Assembly (NCBI GenBank): GCA_000336895.1
Contig: AOLX01000017.1
Location: 242,649 to 306,648, forward strand
Direction of reading: 5' to 3'
Length of the DNA: 64,000 nucleotides
DNA from: Haloarcula argentinensis DSM 12282
GTDB lineage: Archaea; Halobacteriota; Halobacteria; Halobacteriales; Haloarculaceae
In this document: positions 7,814 through 16,786 of the stretch, one piece after another
Position numbering within the stretch: the first letter of the stretch is position 1
Layout: each line of letters starts with the position of its first letter
Program-made: the position numbers and the translations under genes
Notes under the pieces: generated by a model
Databases searched by the model: none
Told to the model about the DNA's origin: nothing
The model's input: the letters and a program-made list of their open reading frames with translations, nothing else

Positions 7814-8986
7814 ATGACCATCCTCATCACTGGCGGCGACGGCTACGTCGGGTGGCCGGCCGCACTGCGGATCGCGGACCGAACGGACGAGCGAGTGCTG
7901 CTGGTCGACAACTTCGCCCGAAGAGAGTGGGTCGAGGACGTCGGCGCGACGAGCGCGACACCAGTGGCCAGCATCGACGAACGCCTCGACGCGGCTCGTG
8001 AGGTCCACGGCCTGACGAACCTCTCCTTCGTCGAGGGCGACCTCGCCGAGAAGTCCTTCGTCGACGAACTGCTGGCGGTCCACGAGCCAGAAGTCGTGGT
8101 CCACACCGCCGCACAGCCGTCCGCGCCGTACTCCCAGATCAACGGCGAGCGGGCGAACTACACCCAGCACAACAATCTCCAGGCGACGCGGAACCTTCTG
8201 TGGGGTCTCGAAGAACACGACCTCACAGACACCCACTTCGTCGAGACGACGACGACGGGCGTCTACGGCGCGCCGGAGTTCCCGATTCCCGAAGGCGGCG
8301 CGACGATGGAGAACCAGAGCGAGCGCGACGACGTGCCGTTCCCCAACATGGGCGGGAGCTGGTACCACGCGACGAAGGGCTTCGACGCACAGAACATGCG
8401 GCTGGCCCACACCCAGTTTGACATTCCGATTTCTGACGTGCGAACGGCAATCGTCTACGGGACCGAGACCGAGGAAACCCGCGCTGACGACCGGCTCAAG
8501 ACTCGCTTCGACTTCGACTACTACTTCGGGACGGTTACCCACCGCTTCTGCGCGCAGGCCGTCGCGGGCTATCCCGTCACCGTCTACGGCAAAGGCGAGC
8601 AGCGCAAGCCGTTCATCTCGCTAGAGGACGCCGTCGAAGGGCTAGCCGAAGTGGCCCTGACCGACCCCGAGGAGCGCCCCGAAGGGCTGACGGTGTACAA
8701 TCAGGTCACGCGCGCCATCAGCATCGTCGAGATCGCCGAGACAATTGCAGACGTGGGCAGCGAGTACGACCTCGATGTTGACGTCGAGCACTTCGAGAAC
8801 CCCCGCGACGAGGACGAGACCCACAAGATGGAGATCGAGAACGACCGGTACGCCGATCTCATCGGCGGCCAGTCCCAGTCCTTCGAAGACGGCGTCGGCG
8901 ACATCTTCGAGACGCTGACCCGCTACGCCGACACCATCGAAGCCCACGAGGATCGGTTCCTCCCGGGCGTCCTGAGCGAGGACTGA
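7814..8986 (+). CDS. UDP-sulfoquinovose synthase-like SDR enzyme
   Basis: A protein of 390 residues, related to SQD1/Agl3, which turns UDP-glucose plus sulfite into UDP-sulfoquinovose. The NAD-binding loop is TGGDGYVG (residues 6-13) and the catalytic pair is Y184/K188 in WYHATKGFD. Blocks that set SQD1 apart from ordinary epimerases are present: QPSAPYSQIN, the run NYTQHNNLQATRNLLWGL, FDYYFGTVTHRFCAQA and VTVYGKGEQRKPFISLEDAV. It starts a three-gene operon of SDR enzymes, with the next gene 2 bp away. In its setting next to AglB the sulfosugar would more likely decorate glycoprotein than serve sulfolipid, but that is inference. An ordinary nucleotide-sugar epimerase is the alternative. Confidence 0.8.
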   Translation: MTILITGGDGYVGWPAALRIADRTDERVLLVDNFARREWVEDVGATSATPVASIDERLDAAREVHGLTNLSFVEGDLAEKSFVDELLAVHEPEVVVHTAAQPSAPYSQINGERANYTQHNNLQATRNLLWGLEEHDLTDTHFVETTTTGVYGAPEFPIPEGGATMENQSERDDVPFPNMGGSWYHATKGFDAQNMRLAHTQFDIPISDVRTAIVYGTETEETRADDRLKTRFDFDYYFGTVTHRFCAQAVAGYPVTVYGKGEQRKPFISLEDAVEGLAEVALTDPEERPEGLTVYNQVTRAISIVEIAETIADVGSEYDLDVDVEHFENPRDEDETHKMEIENDRYADLIGGQSQSFEDGVGDIFETLTRYADTIEAHEDRFLPGVLSED

Positions 8987-8988
8987 CG

Positions 8989-9921
8989 ATGGACGTGCTG
9001 GTCACTGGGGCCTGTGGCTACATCGGCAGCGCGCTGGTCCCGCTGCTGCGGGCAGACGACCGCGTCGACGAGGTCGTCGTCTTCGACGACCTCTCCTCGG
9101 GGTCGCCGCGGGCGCTGCTGGGAACGCTGGGGGACGGCCTCGAATTTCGCCGGGGCGACGTCCGCGAGTACGGCGACGTGGAGAGCGCCATGCGCGGCGT
9201 CGACCGCGTCATCCACCTCGCGGCCATCACCGGCGCGTCGAGCACACACGAACGCCGCGACGAGACCTTTGCCATCAACTACGACGGCACTGAAAACGTC
9301 CTGACTGCGGCCGGCAAACTCGGCGTCGACCACGTCGTCTTTGCTTCTTCGTGTAACGTCTACGGCCGCGCGACCAGCACCGACATCGACGAGACAGTCG
9401 ACCCGGACCCGATCAACCCCTACGCGGAGACGAAACTGCAGTCCGAGACGCTACTGCAGGAGTACTGCGAGGAGTTCGATATGACCGGTACTGCCCTGCG
9501 GATGGCCACCAACTTCGGCCACTCGCCAGGCATCCGGTTCAACCTCGTCGTGAACTACTTCGTGTTCCGCGCGCTGACTGACCGCCCGCTCACCGTCTAC
9601 GGCGACGGTTCGAACTGGCGGCCGTTCATCCACGTCCAAGACGCCGCCAGCGCCTACGCGGAGGCGGCGTGCGACCCCGAGTCCTGGGACGAACCAGTGT
9701 ACAACGTCGGGTCGATGGACGCGAACTACCAGATATCTGAGATTGCCGACATCGTCGCCGACGAGGTCGCCCCGGTCGACGTGACCTATCTCGAAGACGA
9801 GCATCCCGGACCGTCGTATCACGTCAACTTCGACCGGCTGAATCGGACCGGCTTCGAACCATCGTGGACGCTCCGCGAAGGCGTCCGCGACCTCGCGGAG
9901 AAATTCACCACCAATGTCTGA
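8989..9921 (+). CDS. NAD-dependent nucleotide-sugar epimerase/dehydratase
   Basis: A protein of 310 residues of the extended SDR family, like UDP-glucose 4-epimerase. TGACGYIG (residues 6-13) binds NAD; Y145/K149 in NPYAETKLQS, with serines 120-121 in VFASSCNVYG, form the catalytic set. The C-terminal part has the sugar-binding blocks LTVYGDGSNWRPFIHVQDAA and YNVGS. It begins 2 bp after the previous stop and its own end overlaps the next start, so the three SDR genes are one transcription unit. The sugar handled cannot be read from the sequence: 4-epimerase, 4,6-dehydratase and related activities share these motifs. Confidence 0.82.
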   Translation: MDVLVTGACGYIGSALVPLLRADDRVDEVVVFDDLSSGSPRALLGTLGDGLEFRRGDVREYGDVESAMRGVDRVIHLAAITGASSTHERRDETFAINYDGTENVLTAAGKLGVDHVVFASSCNVYGRATSTDIDETVDPDPINPYAETKLQSETLLQEYCEEFDMTGTALRMATNFGHSPGIRFNLVVNYFVFRALTDRPLTVYGDGSNWRPFIHVQDAASAYAEAACDPESWDEPVYNVGSMDANYQISEIADIVADEVAPVDVTYLEDEHPGPSYHVNFDRLNRTGFEPSWTLREGVRDLAEKFTTNV

Positions 9922-10909
9922 GACAGAACCCACGAGCGAACGGCCCCACATCGCCGTCACCGGCGGCGCGGGCTACATCGGCAGCCGCGTCATCTACGAA
10001 CTACAGCAGGCCCACCCCGATTGGGAGATCACCGCTATCGACAACTTCTATCTCGGTACCGTGCGGTCCGTCGGCGATGTCAACATCGAACACGTCGACA
10101 TCCGGAACCGGGACCGTCTGGAAACGGCGCTAGACGGGGCCGACGTCGTGATGCACCTCGCAGCGATATCCGGCGTTGACGACTGCGAGCAGAAGCAGGA
10201 TCTAGCCTACGAGGTCAATGTGCAGGGAACCGACAACGTCGCCTGGTTCTGCCGCAAGACCGGCGCAGCGCTGATCTTCCCATTCTCGATGGCCGTCATC
10301 GGCGACCCGCGAGAGTTCCCAATCACAGTCGACCACCCGCGGGACCCGCTGAACTGGTACGGGCGGACGAAACTACTCAACGAGCGCGCCATCGAGACGT
10401 ACGCCGACGGCGCGTTCCCGGCCCATCAGTTCATGATCTCGAACCTCTACGGGAGCCACGAGATAGACGGTCAGATTGTCTCGAAGGGGACCGTCATCAA
10501 CTTCTTCGTGAATCGCGCGCTCGCCGGCGAGACGCTGACCGTCTACGAGCCTGGAACGCAGTCCCGGAACTTCATTCACGTCAAGGACGTTGCCCGGGCC
10601 TACGTCGACAGTTGCGAACGGCTACTTGAGCAACTGGACCGCGGCGAGACCGGCGCCGAGAAATACGAAATTGCGAGCGACGAGGACCCGGGCGTCCACA
10701 CTGTCGCCAACCTTGTCAAAGATATCGCCGCTGATGTCGCCGACATCGATGCCGACGTGAAACTGGTCGAGAACCCGCGGGGCGACGACGAGACGCTCGT
10801 CGACTCGTTCCCGGTCGACACCGACCGAACGACTGACGTGCTTGGCTGGACGCCGGAACACGACGTAGAGTCAGCGATTCGGACCACACTGGAATCATCG
10901 AACACGTAG
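9914..10909 (+). CDS. NAD-dependent nucleotide-sugar epimerase/dehydratase
   Basis: A protein of 331 residues, the third SDR enzyme in the operon. Its ATG lies inside the end of the preceding gene (8-bp overlap), pointing to translational coupling. After a short polar extension, TGGAGYIG (residues 16-23) is the NAD-binding loop. Y149/K153 in NWYGRTKLLNE and the FPFSMAVIGD strand carry the catalytic residues. EPGTQSRNFIHVKDVARAYV is the usual substrate-side block. It is about 30-40% identical by eye to its neighbour and clearly not a recent copy. It presumably makes a second sugar donor for the same glycan. The product is unknown. Confidence 0.82.
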   Translation: MSETEPTSERPHIAVTGGAGYIGSRVIYELQQAHPDWEITAIDNFYLGTVRSVGDVNIEHVDIRNRDRLETALDGADVVMHLAAISGVDDCEQKQDLAYEVNVQGTDNVAWFCRKTGAALIFPFSMAVIGDPREFPITVDHPRDPLNWYGRTKLLNERAIETYADGAFPAHQFMISNLYGSHEIDGQIVSKGTVINFFVNRALAGETLTVYEPGTQSRNFIHVKDVARAYVDSCERLLEQLDRGETGAEKYEIASDEDPGVHTVANLVKDIAADVADIDADVKLVENPRGDDETLVDSFPVDTDRTTDVLGWTPEHDVESAIRTTLESSNT

Positions 10910-10957
10910 ACATCGAGTCCCGATGGATTTATTCGCCAGACCGGAAAGAGAGAACAC

Positions 10958-13291
10958 ATGAGCGATACGCCCGGGGCGGGAGCAGTACTGGATGACCGGC
11001 CCGAGCTACGAGATGCGACAGAAGCGGTTCTGGCCGTCGACGACGAGCGTGACGGCTGGACGTTTGACGACATTCCCCTCGATTCGGGCCAGTTCGGCGA
11101 ACTCGTCTCCGCTGGCATTGTCGAGAAGGACGGTGACGAGTACCGCATCGCCGACCCCGACGCTGTGCGAGCCGCGCTCAATGGCGAATCTGCGGTCGGT
11201 AGCGACAGCGGGCACGGGCTAGCGCTCGGTGACGCACTACGCGTTAATCTCGACGTGCGAGCAACTGGCCTGCTTGTCGCCGCCCTAGCGGTCGTCTTCG
11301 TCGCCCGAACGTACGTCATCGGGTCGATATATCGCGGCGGCGACATCGTTCTATCGAGTAACGATCCCTACTACTACAGGTACCACGTCGAACAGGTCGC
11401 GGCGAACGCTGGTAGCGCGGCTGATTTCGGGGCACTCTCCGTGCTGCCACAAGCACTGACAAAAGGGGAGCCACTCACTATCGCGACGCTCTGGTGGGTT
11501 TCCAGCCTCTTCGGCGGGGGCAAAACAGTCATTGGCCACGTTCTTGCCTGGTATCCGGTCGTGTCAGCACTCGTCACGAGCGCCCTGCTCTATTTGCTCG
11601 CGGTTCGAGTGTCCAGCGACCGGCGTGTCGGCCTCGCATCGGTCCTTTTTCTCGCGTTTATTCCCGGCCACGCCTTCCGGACGAGCCTGGGTTTCGCAGA
11701 TCACCACGCCTTCGACTATCCATGGCTGGGACTCACCGCCCTTGCACTCGTAGTCGCGCTAACGACGGCCACGAACCGAACGTCACTTCGTCGACCACAG
11801 CCGTGGATCGCCGCAGTCGGCATCGGTGTCGGGACTGCCGGTCAGGTGCTCGCGTGGGAAGCCGGGCCGTTGCTTGTCTTGCCAGTCAGTCTGGTGGTGC
11901 TTGGACAAACACTGCTGGACGTCTCGAACGACCGGTCGGCACTGGTCAGGAACGCGCCAGTCCTTGCCGGCGTTAGCCTCGGTGCGATACTCGCTGGGAG
12001 TGTCCACACTATCACCGGCTGGCAGACTGCGCTCGTCGCCGGTGCACCGGCACTGCTGACGCTGGGCACTGTTGTCGTCATTGCGACAGCAGAAGTAGCC
12101 AAGCGGGTGGGTGGTACAGCCAAGCAACTGGCTGTGGTTAATACCGGGCTTGGCGTCGTCGGTCTCCTCCTCTTTCGCTTCGGCTTCACAGAACAGTGGG
12201 GTACGTTCAACAGGCGTCTCGATCTCCTATTTCGGTCCGACGGGATCGCTGAGACATATGGACTATTCAGCGCGGATGCATTCGGCTTCCTGTTCCTGCT
12301 CGGCCTGACACTGTTCCTAGCGCTCCCGGCGATGGCGTGGGGCGTCGACCTCGCTCGGAACGACCGGAGCGGCTGGCTCGTCGCCAGTAGCTACGCCTGG
12401 GTACTGTTCGCCCTCGCAGTGATTCAGGTCCGCTTTGTCGGCGAACTGGCCCCGTTTCTCGCGCTGTTCGCCAGCCTCGCGTTCGTCTGGGTCGCCTCGT
12501 GGGTCGATCTCGCCCGGCCGGTGCTGACGACTGGTGATAGGGACCTGCGGGACGTACTCGTTCCGGACACCCGCGCAGCTGCGTCGCTGTTCGTGCTGTT
12601 TCTGCTGTTCGGGGCCCTTGGGATAGTGCAGGTTCCAGTCAAAACGAGTCAGGTACTCGTCGAGGACGGGACGTACGACGCGGCGACTGCAATCGAGGCA
12701 GATGCCGCCGAGCGTGGTCTCGAATACCCCGAAAGCTACGTCCTCAGCCGCTGGGGGCAGAACCGGGTGTACAACTACTTCGTCAACGGCGATTCCCAGA
12801 GCTACGGCTACGCTCGCCAGACGTACGGGCCGTTCGTCGGAGCGACAGACCCTGATGCGGCCTACAATCGGATTTCCAACCGAGCTGGGTATGTCGTGAC
12901 CACAGAGACCAATATCGAGGCACCGACTACGATGTACGCTCGGTTACACCAGCACTTCGGAAGCCGGAACGGGGATGTGGACGGCCTGGCTCACTACCGA
13001 CCACTCTTCACCAGCGAAGACGGGAGCCACAGGGCGTTCGCGGTCGTTCCCGGTGGAACGATACAGGGGACTTCGGCCCCGAATTCGACCGTCTCGGTCG
13101 TAACGACGGTCGGTGTCTCGGACAGGGAGGTCGACTACGAGCGCCAGACGACAGCCAACCGAAACGGTAATTTCACTGTTACCGTCGCAAATCCCGGGAC
13201 GTACACCGTGACGACCGATAACGGTAGTGAAACGACCGTCGAAGTCACAGAACAGATGGTGTACGGCGGCGGTAACGTCACTGTCGGGTGA
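10958..13291 (+). CDS. aglB: Archaeal oligosaccharyltransferase AglB/STT3-like
   Basis: A protein of 777 residues that should transfer lipid-linked glycan to asparagine in N-X-S/T sequons outside the membrane. The order is: a cytosolic winged-helix-like domain at 1-75 (GWTFDDIPLDSGQFGELV, GIVEKDGDEYRIAD); a multi-pass membrane region from about residue 100 to 560, including the first-loop metal motif NDPYYYR (135-141); then a soluble C-terminal domain. Where archaeal AglB usually has WWDYG, this protein reads LSRWGQNRVYNYF near residue 597. The N-terminal extension and this variant fit the haloarchaeal STT3 subfamily linked to archaeosortase systems, from memory of that family. It is flanked by sugar-nucleotide genes but by no glycosyltransferase. 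Confidence 0.85.
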   Translation: MSDTPGAGAVLDDRPELRDATEAVLAVDDERDGWTFDDIPLDSGQFGELVSAGIVEKDGDEYRIADPDAVRAALNGESAVGSDSGHGLALGDALRVNLDVRATGLLVAALAVVFVARTYVIGSIYRGGDIVLSSNDPYYYRYHVEQVAANAGSAADFGALSVLPQALTKGEPLTIATLWWVSSLFGGGKTVIGHVLAWYPVVSALVTSALLYLLAVRVSSDRRVGLASVLFLAFIPGHAFRTSLGFADHHAFDYPWLGLTALALVVALTTATNRTSLRRPQPWIAAVGIGVGTAGQVLAWEAGPLLVLPVSLVVLGQTLLDVSNDRSALVRNAPVLAGVSLGAILAGSVHTITGWQTALVAGAPALLTLGTVVVIATAEVAKRVGGTAKQLAVVNTGLGVVGLLLFRFGFTEQWGTFNRRLDLLFRSDGIAETYGLFSADAFGFLFLLGLTLFLALPAMAWGVDLARNDRSGWLVASSYAWVLFALAVIQVRFVGELAPFLALFASLAFVWVASWVDLARPVLTTGDRDLRDVLVPDTRAAASLFVLFLLFGALGIVQVPVKTSQVLVEDGTYDAATAIEADAAERGLEYPESYVLSRWGQNRVYNYFVNGDSQSYGYARQTYGPFVGATDPDAAYNRISNRAGYVVTTETNIEAPTTMYARLHQHFGSRNGDVDGLAHYRPLFTSEDGSHRAFAVVPGGTIQGTSAPNSTVSVVTTVGVSDREVDYERQTTANRNGNFTVTVANPGTYTVTTDNGSETTVEVTEQMVYGGGNVTVG

Positions 13292-13355
13292 CTTTCAGAG
13301 ACGCCTGTGGTTCTGAAGCGAAACGACCATTGTACCCACCGAAAGAACAGAAGGT

Positions 13356-13829
13356 GTGCGCGTCTGGGTTCGTGTCGGCATCGTGCTTGTGCTGTGTCTG
13401 ACACTCGGAGGACTGTTCGTTCACGCGGAGATGACAGAGGACAAACGGTCACCGTATCCAGACGCGGCAGACCTTTCGACTGGGTACGAGTCGTACGTCG
13501 GGCAGCAGCTCATGGTGTTTGGTACGGTGACAGAGACCGGCGATAGCGAGATGGAAATCAATGTCGAGAGCGATGGGGCAGCTATCACACTCAGAGTCAC
13601 CGGGACAAAGACAGCTGTCGAACCCGGTGGCGTCGTCCAAGTGTACGGAACGGTCGAACCAGGGGGGACGATAGCGGCCGAGCGCGTCGAAGTCGTCAAC
13701 AGCAGTCGGTGGGCGGAGTTCTACAAGTACGGCGCCTCGGCTGTCGGCGCGCTCGGATTCCTGCTCCTGTTCTTCCGGTATTGGCGAATTGACCGAGAGA
13801 CGTGGACACTGGAGGCCCGTGATGGCTGA
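13356..13829 (+). CDS. Small membrane protein with OB-fold-like domain
   Basis: A protein of 157 residues starting with GTG. It has one membrane helix near the N-terminus (residues 4-23), an external beta-rich domain (about 45-120: YVGQQLMVFGTVTE, GGVVQVYGTVEPGGTIAAERVEVV) that looks like an OB fold of the NfeD/CcmE type, and a second membrane helix at about 128-148 followed by a short basic tail. It lies 64 bp after aglB and overlaps the next gene by 8 bp, so it is probably part of the aglB transcript. No catalytic residues are seen. A role as an accessory to glycan transfer or surface-protein maturation is inference from position. Confidence 0.7.
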   Translation: MRVWVRVGIVLVLCLTLGGLFVHAEMTEDKRSPYPDAADLSTGYESYVGQQLMVFGTVTETGDSEMEINVESDGAAITLRVTGTKTAVEPGGVVQVYGTVEPGGTIAAERVEVVNSSRWAEFYKYGASAVGALGFLLLFFRYWRIDRETWTLEARDG

Positions 13830-14316
13830 CCTGCTGACACACCTTCTCGTTCCGTACATGCTTCTCACGGCCGCGAGTTGGCGCGTCGACTGGGTCGATC
13901 AGCGCTGGGTCGTCGTTGGGATGGGCGGTGCGGCGATTCCCGATCTGGTGAAAGTTGGAATCGTGGTGGACAGGAGGATAGTCGAAGCGCTTCTCGGCGT
14001 TCCGTTCACCTATATGCCCCTCTCCACACTCGGCGGAGTCCTGCTACTAGCCGGTATCATCGCCGTCGCATTCGAGCGTCGGCACTGGAGACCAGTGTTC
14101 GGCCTCGTGACGTTCGGCGGCCTCACATCACTCCTGCTCGATGGGATGCGAGTGTACGCTGACGGGAGAGCGAGCGCCTGGCTGTATCCGTTCACGAACT
14201 GGCGGCCGCCGACGCCGAGCCTGTACGTGTCTTCGGACCCGACCGTACTCGTGGTGGCGCTACTCACGGCCGGTACGGTCGCAGTCCTCGACAGACGGAT
14301 GCGAGCGCGGAACTGA
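13822..14316 (+). CDS. Polytopic membrane protein, metal-dependent-hydrolase-like
   Basis: A protein of 164 residues from the ATG at 13822, which overlaps the preceding stop. The start MADLLTHLLVPYMLLTAASW and the later block GGAAIPDLVK resemble membrane-bound proteins annotated as YdjM-like metal-dependent hydrolases, in which H and D residues in these places are conserved. Four to five membrane helices are predicted by eye. A start 33 bp upstream is possible but lies inside the preceding gene. Its enzymatic activity is not established even for the family. Overlap with the OB-fold gene suggests the two proteins work together. Confidence 0.68.
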   Translation: MADLLTHLLVPYMLLTAASWRVDWVDQRWVVVGMGGAAIPDLVKVGIVVDRRIVEALLGVPFTYMPLSTLGGVLLLAGIIAVAFERRHWRPVFGLVTFGGLTSLLLDGMRVYADGRASAWLYPFTNWRPPTPSLYVSSDPTVLVVALLTAGTVAVLDRRMRARN

Positions 14317-14321
14317 CCTCG

Positions 14322-15629
14322 CTACCAGGTCAATCCTTCGTAAGTGATGCCGTCGCGCCGCTCGATGATGCGTCGGCCGTCGACGACAACTGGGTCGGCC
14401 ATGTCGTCGAATTCAGCGTCGAGAGCGGCAAACTCGTCCCAATCAGTGACGACAACGGCGCCGGACGCACCCTCAAGAGCTGTCGCGGCCGAGTCAGCGT
14501 ACTGGATATCAGGATAGCGCTCGCGCATGTTCTCGGTCGCGACAGGGTCGTAGGCGACGATGTCTGCGCCACGCTCCTGCAGCCCCTCGATGACCGGTAC
14601 CGCTCGCGTGTTCCGGATATCGTCGGTGCCGGGTTTGAACGCCAGCCCGAGAACGGCGACGCGTTTCCCGGACACGTCGACGTGGTCGTCGAGGAGAGCG
14701 AGGAGGCGCTCGGGCTGAGCATCGTTCAGCTCCACGGCCGCCGAAAGGACTGCGGGGTCGTATCCCTGCTCCCGCGCCGCGGCGATAATGGCGTCCGTGT
14801 CCTTTGGGAAACAACTGCCGCCCCAGCCGACACCACTGCGGAGGAACTGCTCGCCGATGCGGTCGTCAAGTCCGATCGCGTCAGCGACCTCGTAGGCGTC
14901 GACGCCGAACTCCTTGCAGATGTTCCCGATATCGTTGATGAGGCTGACTTTCGTCGCGAGGAACGTGTTGTTGGCGTACTTTATCATCTCGGCCTCGGCG
15001 ATACCGGTTTCGACGACCGGCACGTCACCGTCAACGGCCTCGCGTAGCGGCGCGTAGAGGTCATGGAGCAGGGCCGTAGCTCGGTCGTCGTCCGTCCCGA
15101 AGACGAGTTTGTCGGGGTTCAGGAAGTCCGCGACAGCCGTCCCCTCGCGTTGGAACTCGGGATTAGACGCGACGAGGAAGTCCGTCCCGCGTTCGAGACC
15201 GGCGTCAGCGATACGTGGAGCGAGCCGATCTTCGGTCGTGTTCGGGACGACAGTCGACTTCGTGACGACGAGGTGTGGGTCCGCTGCCGCGTTCTCAGCG
15301 CCGGCCAGTGCCTCGCCGACGGATGCCGCACCGGCTTCCATGAACTGGAGGTCGATGCTTCCATCGTCGTTCGAGGGCGTTGGGAGCGCCAACATCGTCA
15401 GCTCAGTGTCGAGTATTTCCTCGTAGTCGGTGCTTGCCCGAAGTCGACCGCCGCCGTGTTCGGCGACGAGTTCGTCGAGGCCAGGTTCGTGTATCGGCGA
15501 CTCGCCGTCGTTGATTGCGTCGACGATGTCTTCGTCGATATCTATCGTTACGACTTCATGCCCGAGATCCGCAAGACACGCCGCGACCGTCGTCCCGACG
15601 TATCCGCTTCCGACAATACTGACGTTCAT
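14322..15629 (-). CDS. aglM: UDP-glucose 6-dehydrogenase, AglM-like
   Basis: A protein of 435 residues. It should oxidise UDP-glucose (or a GlcNAc/ManNAc equivalent) twice with NAD to the uronic acid. GSGYVG at 7-12 binds [29 protein letters not shown] and [17 protein letters not shown] are the middle substrate blocks; [14 protein letters not shown] near residue 272 holds the active cysteine. The C-terminal domain begins around [20 protein letters not shown]. It is divergent from the nucleotidyltransferase gene at 15718, with 88 bp between them, and convergent with the preceding membrane-protein gene. In Haloferax the like-named pair AglM/AglF makes uronic acids for the N-glycan. UDP-GlcA as product is inferred. 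Confidence 0.9.
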   Translation of the reverse strand: MNVSIVGSGYVGTTVAACLADLGHEVVTIDIDEDIVDAINDGESPIHEPGLDELVAEHGGGRLRASTDYEEILDTELTMLALPTPSNDDGSIDLQFMEAGAASVGEALAGAENAAADPHLVVTKSTVVPNTTEDRLAPRIADAGLERGTDFLVASNPEFQREGTAVADFLNPDKLVFGTDDDRATALLHDLYAPLREAVDGDVPVVETGIAEAEMIKYANNTFLATKVSLINDIGNICKEFGVDAYEVADAIGLDDRIGEQFLRSGVGWGGSCFPKDTDAIIAAAREQGYDPAVLSAAVELNDAQPERLLALLDDHVDVSGKRVAVLGLAFKPGTDDIRNTRAVPVIEGLQERGADIVAYDPVATENMRERYPDIQYADSAATALEGASGAVVVTDWDEFAALDAEFDDMADPVVVDGRRIIERRDGITYEGLTW

Positions 15630-15717
15630 CAGGCGGCAGTAGTCGAGGGGCGGATATTATAATTCGGATCTTATAATTCGACAAGAGTTTTATCGGACGG
15701 CCAACGAATTGAGAGAT
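15630..15717. promoter_or_regulatory. Divergent promoter region with two TTATAATTCG direct repeats
   Basis: The 88-bp space between the aglM-like and aglF-like genes holds two exact copies of TTATAATTCG at 15657-15666 and 15671-15680, 14 bp apart. TTATAA is its own complement, so each copy can act as a TATA box in either direction. The first lies about 30 bp from the minus-strand ATG; the second is followed by TTTTATCG at 15688-15695, about 27 bp from the plus-strand ATG. Confidence 0.5.
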
Positions 15718-16473
15718 ATGAAAGCTGTCGTACTCGCCGCTGGTGAAGGAACCCGTCTCCGCCCGCTGACTGAAGACAAGCCAAAGGGGATGGTAGAGGT
15801 CGCGGGGAAACCGATTCTGACCCACTGTTTCGAGCAGTTGATCGAGCTAGGCGCTGACGAACTACTGGTAGTTGTCGGCTACAAGAAGCAGGCCATCATT
15901 AATCACTACGAGGACGAGTTCGATGGCGTCCCGATCACCTACACCCACCAGCGCGAGCAAAATGGCCTCGCCCACGCGCTCCTGACTGTCGAAGAGCACG
16001 TCGACGACGACTTCATGCTGATGCTCGGCGACAACATCTTCGAAGCGAACCTCCAAGACGTCGTTAACCGTCAGGCGGAGGAACGTGCCGACGCCGCTTT
16101 CCTCGTTGAGGAGGTCCCATGGGACGAGGCCGGGCGCTACGGCGTCTGTGACACCAACAAGTATGGCGAGATCACCGAGGTCGTCGAGAAACCCGAGGAC
16201 CCGCCGTCGAACCTTGTAATGACCGGGTTCTACACGTTCACGCCGGCCATCTTCCACGCCTGTCATCTGGTGCAGCCCTCCAACCGCGGCGAGTACGAAA
16301 TCAGTGATGCGATTGACCTCCTGTTGCACTCTGGGCGAACGATCGATGCGATCCGCATGGATGGCTGGCGGAACGATATCGGCTATCCCGAGGACCGAGA
16401 TCAGGCCGAGAAACGGCTACAGGGTGAGGTTGACCCGGAGAGGTCCGCCGAGAACATCGCTGCAAGCGAGTGA
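15718..16473 (+). CDS. aglF: Sugar-1-phosphate nucleotidyltransferase, AglF-like
   Basis: A protein of 251 residues. It should join a sugar-1-phosphate (most likely glucose-1-P) to UTP or dTTP. The signature LAAGEGTRLRPLTEDKPKGM is at the N-terminus; LIELGADELLVVVGYKK, FMLMLGDNIFEANL and the VVEKPEDPPSNLVMTGFYTF block are typical. It lacks the left-handed beta-helix tail of GlmU-type enzymes. The ATG at 15718 is chosen over a TTG 9 bp upstream. The dehydrogenase encoded divergently would use the product. Which base and sugar are used is not readable from sequence. Confidence 0.87.
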   Translation: MKAVVLAAGEGTRLRPLTEDKPKGMVEVAGKPILTHCFEQLIELGADELLVVVGYKKQAIINHYEDEFDGVPITYTHQREQNGLAHALLTVEEHVDDDFMLMLGDNIFEANLQDVVNRQAEERADAAFLVEEVPWDEAGRYGVCDTNKYGEITEVVEKPEDPPSNLVMTGFYTFTPAIFHACHLVQPSNRGEYEISDAIDLLLHSGRTIDAIRMDGWRNDIGYPEDRDQAEKRLQGEVDPERSAENIAASE

Positions 16474-16786
16474 GAGACTAAACCGGGTCGTCTCGCCAGT
16501 AACTAGTGTACTCATGCGGTCATGTAGGCCACACAGTTGTACGGCATTTCAATCGGAAGTCTGACAACATCGTGAGACGATATCCATCGAACAGCACCAA
16601 ACAGAACAGGCACAACGCGAGTCGGAGCGACGTTATGATAGCTGACACAACTGCGCTGGTACGTTCGCTGTCGATACATCGACTCACGAATTCAGGACGG
16701 TTGGACTGCGTGTCCACGCACAGTAGCTTCAGTATTTGAGTCCCGGGACGCAGGACTTATCCCGGAACTCGGCAATCACACTGATA
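16474..16786. other. Gene-free stretch of 313 bp
   Basis: No convincing gene. A possible 77-codon frame at 16506-16739 has no recognisable motif and a Ser/Thr/Arg/His-rich composition unlike the acidic proteins around it. The stretch is somewhat richer in AT than its flanks. I see no repeat, tRNA or insertion-sequence remnant. Confidence 0.5.

Noticed and set aside
16506..16739. 77-codon frame between the AglF-like and WcaJ-like genes
   Set aside because: Composition rich in Ser, Thr, Arg and His, no motif, no promoter in place; treated as non-coding.
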